Shown here: piece by piece, positions 35,242 to 40,278 of the stretch
How the letters are laid out: each line of letters opens with the position of its first letter
Numbering within the stretch: the first letter of the stretch is position 1
From: Caballeronia sordidicola
Lineage (GTDB): Bacteria; Pseudomonadota; Gammaproteobacteria; Burkholderiales; Burkholderiaceae
Direction of reading: 5' to 3'
DNA length: 40,278 nucleotides
Assembly: GCF_002220365.1 (NCBI RefSeq)
Contig: NZ_MTHB01000048.1
Span: 1 to 40,278, forward strand
The notes under the pieces: generated by a model
Told to the model about the DNA's origin: nothing
What the model saw: only the letters and a program-made list of their open reading frames with translations
Database searches by the model: none
Program-made: the position numbers and the translations under genes

Positions 35242-36576
35242 ATGAGAATCCTTATCTACGGGCTCAACTACGCGCCCGAGTTAACCGGAACTGGCAAATA
35301 CACCGCCGAAATGGCGGAGGCTTTGCAACAGCAGGGCCACGACGTTCGCGTGGTGTGCGCGCCTCCGTACTATCCGGAATGGAAGATTGCGAAGGGTTAT
35401 TCGGGCTTGCGCGGTTCGCACGAAACACGCAACCAGGTACGCGTCTGGCGTTCGCCGCTGTGGGTGCCGGCGCGTCCGAGCGGCCTCAAGCGCATGATCC
35501 ACCTCGCTTCATTTGCCGTGGCTTCGCTGCCTGCGCTGGTCTTGCAGACGTGGTGGCGTCCCGACGTCGTGATGTCGATTGCCCCGACCATGCTCAACGC
35601 ACCGGCCGCGCTCGCGCTCGCGCGTTTGACGGGCGCGGAAGCGTGGCTGCATATTCAGGATTTCGAAGTAGACGCCGCGTTTGATCTCGGCTTGCTGAAG
35701 AGCCAGCGTGCGGGACGTTTTGCGCGCATGGTCGAGAGCATGCTGCTGCGCCGGTTCAACGTTGTCTCCACAATCTCGGACAAGATGGTTGAGCGCGCGA
35801 TTGCAAAGGGCGTTGCCCCTTCCAATGTGTTTCGCCTGCCGAACTGGGTGGATATCAGCGCGATCTATCCGCTCGACCGCGCGAACAAGTATCGCGATGA
35901 ATTGAACATACCCGAGAGCTCGAAGGTCGTGCTTTACTCCGGCAACATGGGCGCGAAGCAAGGCATCGAGGTGCTGGCGGGTGCAGCCGCTGCGCTGGCT
36001 GCACGCCAGGACATCGTGTTCGTGTTCTGCGGGAATGGCGCGACGAAGGCGGAGTTGGAGAAGTGCTGCAAGCATTTGTCCAATTGCCGATTCATTGCGC
36101 TGCAGCCCGTGGCGCGCCTGAACGAACTGCTCAATCTCGCCGATATCCATGTGCTCCCGCAACGCGGCGATGCTTCCGATCTCGTCATGCCGTCAAAACT
36201 CACGGGCATGTTCGCGAGCGGGCGCGTGGTGATCGCAATGGCACGTCCGGGGACTGAGCTTTATAACATCGTGACGCCGCGCGGCGTGGTCGTGCCGCCA
36301 GAGAATGTGCAGGCCTTGTCAGATGCTATCGAGATGCTCGTGTCAGATCCGGGGCAACGTGCCATCCTCGGCGCCGAGGGCCGTGCATTCGCGGAGCTGA
36401 ATTTGTCGCCGGGCTGGGTGCTCGGGCGGCTGGATGAAAAGTTGCGTCTATTAAGAGGGGAACGTGCGGCGGACCGGTTGAGCGAACGTAAGGACGCGAA
36501 GGCCGTTAGCACGGCAAGCCCGTCGCCCAAGGCGAATTCCGCAGTGAAACTGGTGGAAATAGAGAAGATCGATTGA
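35242..36576 (+). CDS. wcaI: WcaI-like glycosyltransferase (GT4)
   Basis: This 444-aa glycosyltransferase begins MRILIYGLNYAPELTGTGKY, then EMAEALQQQGHDVRVVCAPP and YYPEW, the recognisable N terminus of WcaI, a transferase of the colanic acid pathway. The C-terminal domain has VLYSGNMGAKQGIEVLAGAA and DLVMPSKLTGMFASGRVVIA. The start at 35242 has GGAGG four bases upstream; a 47-codon in-frame extension to 35101 has no conserved content. The last ~35 residues are a polar, lysine/serine-rich tail. It is the last gene of the core operon, followed by a hairpin and a strong terminator. The sugar donor is inferred only from the family. Confidence 0.9.
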   Translation: MRILIYGLNYAPELTGTGKYTAEMAEALQQQGHDVRVVCAPPYYPEWKIAKGYSGLRGSHETRNQVRVWRSPLWVPARPSGLKRMIHLASFAVASLPALVLQTWWRPDVVMSIAPTMLNAPAALALARLTGAEAWLHIQDFEVDAAFDLGLLKSQRAGRFARMVESMLLRRFNVVSTISDKMVERAIAKGVAPSNVFRLPNWVDISAIYPLDRANKYRDELNIPESSKVVLYSGNMGAKQGIEVLAGAAAALAARQDIVFVFCGNGATKAELEKCCKHLSNCRFIALQPVARLNELLNLADIHVLPQRGDASDLVMPSKLTGMFASGRVVIAMARPGTELYNIVTPRGVVVPPENVQALSDAIEMLVSDPGQRAILGAEGRAFAELNLSPGWVLGRLDEKLRLLRGERAADRLSERKDAKAVSTASPSPKANSAVKLVEIEKID

Positions 36577-36622
36577 CCCTTGACCTGTAGGGATCAGATG
36601 CGGGTAGGGGTCTGGCGCAATC

Positions 36623-36653
36623 CCCCTGCTTCATTGCTTGTTCGAAGCAGGGG
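36623..36653. terminator. Hairpin after wcaI
   Basis: CCCCTGCTTC (36623-36632) and GAAGCAGGGG (36644-36653) form a perfect 10-bp stem with an 11-base loop, 46 bp after wcaI. There is no T-tract; it may protect the mRNA 3' end or help termination. Confidence 0.5.
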
Positions 36654-36682
36654 CGGCGCGAGAATCCTCAAAGCCAAAACAC

Positions 36683-37141
36683 TCAATACGGAGATCGATA
36701 GATCTCCGTATTTCTTTTGGCCGTTGGTTTGAGGCCGGTCGTGGTGTACACGGACTGCGCCGCGCCTTCAGGGGTGGCCACCAGCTTCCCGGTCGCGTCC
36801 TTCACTTGCATGCGCGCCCCGGGCTTCATTACCACCGTGCCGGGTGTGACGAACGACGCGTTGGTCTGGGCCGGGTCCGCGTTGTTGTTCATCATTTTTT
36901 CAGCAGAGGTGCTGGCAGCAGCGGCCTTCGCGCGGTTGCCGGCGGGAGCCTGCCCATAGGGATCGGCATAGCCGGCTCCATAGGTGTCAGGTGCGCCCAG
37001 CAGTTTCTCTTCGGTTCCGAAGTCGCGCGTGCCAGCGTCGCCCCCGGCTGCATGAGCCAAGGGCCATGCCGAGCACGCGGCACTCGCGATCAGCAAGGCT
37101 ATTGCGCGATGAACTGATAGTTGGCGATTGATTGATTTCAT
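36683..37141 (-). CDS. Exported protein of unknown function (152 aa)
   Basis: The N terminus (MKSINRQLSVHRAIALLIAS) followed by SAWPLAHA is a signal peptide cleaved near residue 31 (AHA/AGG). The mature part is ~120 residues, mostly low in hydrophobicity, Ala/Thr/Gly-rich, with DTYGAGYADPYGQAPAG and KPGARMQVKDATGKLV. No family is recognised. It is transcribed against the EPS genes on both sides. Its last codons lie inside the operon terminator stem. No clear promoter or ribosome binding site was identified. A periplasmic or secreted accessory protein is possible. Confidence 0.7.
   Translation of the reverse strand: MKSINRQLSVHRAIALLIASAACSAWPLAHAAGGDAGTRDFGTEEKLLGAPDTYGAGYADPYGQAPAGNRAKAAAASTSAEKMMNNNADPAQTNASFVTPGTVVMKPGARMQVKDATGKLVATPEGAAQSVYTTTGLKPTAKRNTEIYRSPY
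36685..36717 (+). terminator. Main terminator of the core EPS operon
   Basis: AATACGGAGATC-GATA-GATCTCCGTATT is a perfect 12-bp stem with a 4-base loop, followed by TCTTTT. The stem overlaps the stop codon and last codons of the minus-strand 152-aa gene, so the hairpin is shared by coding sequence and terminator. Confidence 0.85.
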
Positions 37142-37404
37142 GATGCGCTCCGGATATTCGGCGAGTATGAAGATTGATTGTTATCCCAAAGCCGGCGTGA
37201 TGTCGAGCGGTTGGCACCCCTTGTTTCAAGGTAGCAAATCTTCGCGCGCATGCTCATGCAGATACCGCCAAAAGTCTTTCCCTTGCGGCCATTAGTGGGC
37301 TGGCGCACGAGGACGGTCAGACGTATCGCAGATAATCGTTTCACGCGGCGCTGTGATTCAACTGGTGATGCAATTCGCCGCGACGGGCTCGGGGGCCGGC
37401 AATC

Positions 37405-38103
37405 ATGCTCAGAACAATCGACGAACCTTGCGTTGAGGACCAGGTGGCTAAAGACAAGACCACCACCAGTCAACGCCCACATCCTGCTGCCCACGGTACG
37501 GGCGAAGGCACGGCGCGCTTCAATGGTGCAAGCAGCGCGAACAGCACAGGCAGCGGCAAGGTCATCGACCTTGGTCTTGCGGGCAAGGGCAACTATGTGG
37601 CCCGGCGCGGCGTGCTGACGGAGATCATGTGGTTCTTTATTGAAGCTGCCGTCATCAATAACAAATTTGTACCGGTATCGGCTGTCCGCGTCTGGCTGTT
37701 GCGCCGCTTTGGCGCACGCATTGGTTCGGGTTGCCGGATGCCACATCCCATTCGCGTGAAGGCGCCGTGGAATCTGGAAGTGGGCGACAACTGCTGGTTC
37801 GGCGTAAACGCGTGGCTCTACAACCAGGCGCTGATCCGGATCGGTTCGAATGTATGCATCTCGCAGGATGCATTTCTCACCACGGGTTCACATGATCTCG
37901 AGCGCAACATGGATTTGCGTGTTGCGCCCATCGTGATTGAGGACGGCGTGTGGATTACATCGAAATGTGTCGTACAAATGGGCGTGACCATCGGCCGCTC
38001 GACAGTGGTGACGCCACTGTCGGTGGTGCATCGGTCGCTGGATGCAGAAGGCGTATACGGTGGAAATCCGGTGCGATTTATCAGGAAGCGGTTCACCGCG
38101 TAG
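37405..38103 (+). CDS. wcaF: WcaF-like hexapeptide-repeat acetyltransferase
   Basis: This 232-aa protein has a left-handed beta-helix acetyltransferase domain (residues ~95-225), with hexapeptide units around ARIGSGCRMPHPIRVKAPWN, IRIGSNVCISQDAF and the catalytic-type His in TTGSHDLERN. It matches WcaF/MaoC-like acetyltransferases of colanic acid loci. The first ~55 residues are polar, Thr/Ser/Gly-rich and probably disordered, an extension beyond WcaF. It would O-acetylate the polymer or repeat unit using acetyl-CoA. The start at 37405 has a GGGGG tract nine bases upstream. It follows a 260-bp gap and may share transcription with the GMC oxidoreductase gene 360 bp downstream. Confidence 0.88.
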   Translation: MLRTIDEPCVEDQVAKDKTTTSQRPHPAAHGTGEGTARFNGASSANSTGSGKVIDLGLAGKGNYVARRGVLTEIMWFFIEAAVINNKFVPVSAVRVWLLRRFGARIGSGCRMPHPIRVKAPWNLEVGDNCWFGVNAWLYNQALIRIGSNVCISQDAFLTTGSHDLERNMDLRVAPIVIEDGVWITSKCVVQMGVTIGRSTVVTPLSVVHRSLDAEGVYGGNPVRFIRKRFTA

Positions 38104-38462
38104 CACCTGAGAGGCACCAGGAAAGTGCGCCGAAGAAAAAAGGTTTTGTACGGCATGCCGGGCGCGTCGACCAGCGCGCTTTTGGCTGTCTGTGCCTTTA
38201 TCTTGGCGGGCGACGAAGCACGGGTCCGACGATTATTACACGCAGGTAAGGCTTGGCATGACTTCCTGGCTGCAAGTAATTTCGACTGAAACTCGCGTAG
38301 TGCTTCGTGGATTATCAGGGACCGAAACCTGTTGGATGCCGGCGGCGCATTGGCCGCGCCGAAGCAGGGTTGGCCACGAATCGTTTCGACAACGGGTGAC
38401 GACAGTGGAGAGCCGAACACGACAAGTGGGCGAACCGCTGCACACGAGAGGGAGCACGGGGA
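38104..38462. other. Gap between wcaF and the GMC gene
   Basis: About 360 bp with no gene recognised. A TTGGCATGAC-type block near 38252 and TGCAA near 38273 resemble halves of a sigma-54 site but with the wrong spacing. Some ribosome binding-like G-rich sequence lies directly before the GMC start. Confidence 0.4.
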
Positions 38463-40205
38463 ATGTTCATTGACAGCCGGAATGTTGAGCAGCGCGCGGA
38501 AATTGAAACCACCGTCTGCATTATCGGGGCAGGGGTTGCGGGAATCACGCTGGCGCTCGAAATGGATAAGCACGGTATAGACACTGTTCTGCTGGAGAGC
38601 GGTGGCTACAAGCCGGACCATGAGACGCGCGATCTGTATCGCGGCGAGAACGTCGGGATTCCTTACACCTACGCAGATGGCAGCCGCAGCCGTTTCCTGG
38701 GCGGCAGCAGCAATTGCTGGGGCGGCTGGTGCCGTCCGCTCGATTCGTGGGACTTTGAAAAGCGCGACTGGGTGAAGGATAGCGGCTGGCCTTTCGGGCT
38801 TGACGAATTGCGCCCGTACTATGCGCGCACGCATGCGTTGCTCAAGCTTGGCGAAAACAATTTCGACCCGGCCTATTGGGAAGCCGCCATTGGCCGTGAC
38901 GATGTCAGGCGTCATCCGCTGCCAAGCGGCACCGTCCGCGACACGATTTCGCAGTTCAGCCCGCCGGTGCGTTTCGGCAAGGTGTATAAGGCCGTGCTCG
39001 AGCGCTCGTCGCATGTGCGAGTGTTCCTCAACGCCAACGCGATGAACATCGACACCGACACCGACGCGCGTCATGTCTCGCGTATCGAGGTCGGTACGCT
39101 GAGCGGGCGGCGTTTTACCGTGGCTGCGAAGATCTTCGTGCTGGCGACCGGCGGCATTGAAAATGCACGGCTGCTGCTTGCATCGAACAAGGCGCAGGCC
39201 GCGGGCCTGGGCAATGGAAATGACCTGGTGGGCCGCTATTTCATGGACCATCCGCGCACCATGCAGGGCAGCATCAAGTTCAAGAAGCCGTGGGCGCGCA
39301 ACAAGCTTTACGACATCAAGTATCACTATCAGAACGCATCTGTCGCGGCGCACGGGCAGTACATCTCGTCGCAGTTCGCGCTGACACAGAAGGTGCTCGA
39401 GCGTGAACGTTTGCTCAATGCACGCGTGTGGTTCTATTCGGTGTTTCGTGGTGAAAACACGGAAGGCGCTGACGCGCTTGTGCGCTGCAAGCAGGCAGTG
39501 TTGCAGAAGGACCAGCCGGACTGGAATTTTTCGCAGGACCTGTTGACCATGGCCATGCATCCGGTGGACACGGCCTGCTTCGGTCTTGCGCGCTTGTTGC
39601 AGCCGCGTCCTCTGATCACCGACGTCAAGTTCCAGACTATCGTGGAAGCGGAGCCGAATCGGGACAGCCGTGTGACGCTGTCGTTGCAGAAGGATGCGCT
39701 CGGCATGAACCGCGTCAAGGTGGACTGGCAGTTGACCGAGCTGGCCAAGCGCACCTTCGACCGTACCGTGACGTTGCTGGCGGAAGAAATGCAGCGAACC
39801 GGCGTGGCCGACGTGAAGCTCGATGAGCCGATGGAAGGCAAGCCGTGGCCGTCGCAGCTTGAAGGTACTTGGCATCACATGGGTACGACCCGCATGCATG
39901 ATTCGCCGAAGCAAGGCGTGGTCGATCGCAACTGCCAGGTGCACGGCATGAGCAATTTGTATGTAGCGGGCAGTTCTGTATTTCCGACGGTCGGCGCGAA
40001 TTTTCCGACCATCACGATCGCGGCGATGACGCTGCGGCTTTCCGAGCATGTGCTGAAGGCGTTGCGCGGCGAGATTTCGCCGCTTGCGTCAGTGACGTCG
40101 ATTGGCGCGGGCGCTGAGCGCCGCTCGTCCGAAGACACCACCATGCCGTTCGCCGCATCGACGTTGCGTCCGCCTTCGGATCTGGCCTTCATGGCGAAGA
40201 AGTAG
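38463..40205 (+). CDS. GMC-family FAD-dependent oxidoreductase
   Basis: This 580-aa protein has the FAD-binding Rossmann motif VCIIGAGVAGITLALEMDKH near residue 18 and LGGSSNCWGGWCRPLDSWDF near 78, where FAD is contacted. The C-terminal GMC motif is WHHMGTTRMHDSPKQGVVD, followed by VHGMSNLYVAGSSVFPTVG. The His in the WHH segment is the expected catalytic base. No signal peptide or TAT motif is seen, so it is cytoplasmic. GMC enzymes oxidise alcohols and sugars; sugar dehydrogenases and cellobiose dehydrogenase belong here. Association with EPS genes suggests oxidation of a sugar or lipid-linked intermediate, but the substrate cannot be told. A terminator follows the stop codon. Start at 38463, preceded by GGAG and a G-rich sequence. 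Confidence 0.88.
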   Translation: MFIDSRNVEQRAEIETTVCIIGAGVAGITLALEMDKHGIDTVLLESGGYKPDHETRDLYRGENVGIPYTYADGSRSRFLGGSSNCWGGWCRPLDSWDFEKRDWVKDSGWPFGLDELRPYYARTHALLKLGENNFDPAYWEAAIGRDDVRRHPLPSGTVRDTISQFSPPVRFGKVYKAVLERSSHVRVFLNANAMNIDTDTDARHVSRIEVGTLSGRRFTVAAKIFVLATGGIENARLLLASNKAQAAGLGNGNDLVGRYFMDHPRTMQGSIKFKKPWARNKLYDIKYHYQNASVAAHGQYISSQFALTQKVLERERLLNARVWFYSVFRGENTEGADALVRCKQAVLQKDQPDWNFSQDLLTMAMHPVDTACFGLARLLQPRPLITDVKFQTIVEAEPNRDSRVTLSLQKDALGMNRVKVDWQLTELAKRTFDRTVTLLAEEMQRTGVADVKLDEPMEGKPWPSQLEGTWHHMGTTRMHDSPKQGVVDRNCQVHGMSNLYVAGSSVFPTVGANFPTITIAAMTLRLSEHVLKALRGEISPLASVTSIGAGAERRSSEDTTMPFAASTLRPPSDLAFMAKK

Positions 40206-40217
40206 GGCGGCCGGGGG

Positions 40218-40247
40218 TATCGGGCAGGTTCGTTGCCCGATATTTTT
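40218..40247 (+). terminator. Terminator of the GMC oxidoreductase gene
   Basis: TATCGGGCA-GGTTCGT-TGCCCGATA is a perfect 9-bp stem with a 7-base loop followed by TTTTT. It lies 13 bp after the stop codon and closes this transcription unit at the window edge. Confidence 0.9.
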
Positions 40248-40278
40248 GGCCGATAGAAAGACCCGCCGGTGGATGATT

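Noticed and set aside
37213..37240. TTGGCACCCC block before wcaF resembling a sigma-54 -24 element
   Set aside because: No GC at the -12 position at the right distance.
38252..38276. TTGGCATGAC and TGCAA before the GMC gene
   Set aside because: The two halves are 17 bases apart instead of 10.
37818..40049. 743-codon minus-strand frame under the GMC gene
   Set aside because: Antisense shadow; the plus strand carries all GMC motifs.

Overview
The window is GC-rich, densely coding DNA. Its gene set matches the exopolysaccharide (EPS) loci of Burkholderia-type beta-proteobacteria: cepacian (bce)-like ManC, WcaJ/BceB, Wza/BceE and Wzc/BceF, plus a colanic-acid-like Gmd-Fcl-WcaI-WcaF block. Paraburkholderia or Caballeronia is the best guess. 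This rests on protein recognition by eye; no database search was possible.

Layout. Positions 1-330 hold the 3' end of an IS256-family element. A LysR regulator (498-1469) converges on a GDP-4-keto-6-deoxy-mannose reductase gene (rmd, 1459-2442, minus). A secreted beta-propeller protein (3343-5607) is separated from a Wzx-type flippase (6566-8059) by a pair of ~350-bp inverted repeats. The flippase is followed by a double-domain GT4 glycosyltransferase (8075-10585). Then come a two-subunit aconitase X (10650-12360, minus), an OafA-type acyltransferase (12645-13823, minus), a 47-aa membrane protein, galU copy 1, a PAP2 phosphatase, a GlxA/AraC-type regulator, galU copy 2 and a GDP-mannose hydrolase (Nudix) with a 46-aa membrane protein upstream. 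A lipoprotein glycoside hydrolase (20498-22735, minus) and a second GlxA/AraC-type regulator (24104-25105, plus) diverge from a ~1.4-kb control region with one good sigma-54-type promoter match facing each gene. The core operon follows: manC, wcaJ/bceB, wza, wzc, gmd, fcl, a GT4 gene and wcaI, ending at a strong terminator (36685-36717). Beyond it lie a small exported protein (minus), wcaF and a GMC oxidoreductase with its own terminator.

How the genes fit together. ManC makes GDP-mannose and Gmd converts it to GDP-4-keto-6-deoxymannose. Fcl would turn this into GDP-L-fucose and Rmd into GDP-D-rhamnose. GalU supplies UDP-glucose. WcaJ/BceB starts the repeat unit on undecaprenyl phosphate, and four further glycosyltransferase domains (two in one protein), acyltransferases and possibly the GMC enzyme build and decorate it. 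Wzx flips it; Wzc and Wza control length and export. No Wzy polymerase and no low-molecular-weight tyrosine phosphatase (Wzb/BceD) is visible, so the locus is either split or continues outside the window. The least expected features are the divergent sigma-54-like promoters tying a periplasmic hydrolase to the EPS regulator, the large inverted repeat whose edge abuts the wzx start codon, and several small genes with good ribosome binding sites.
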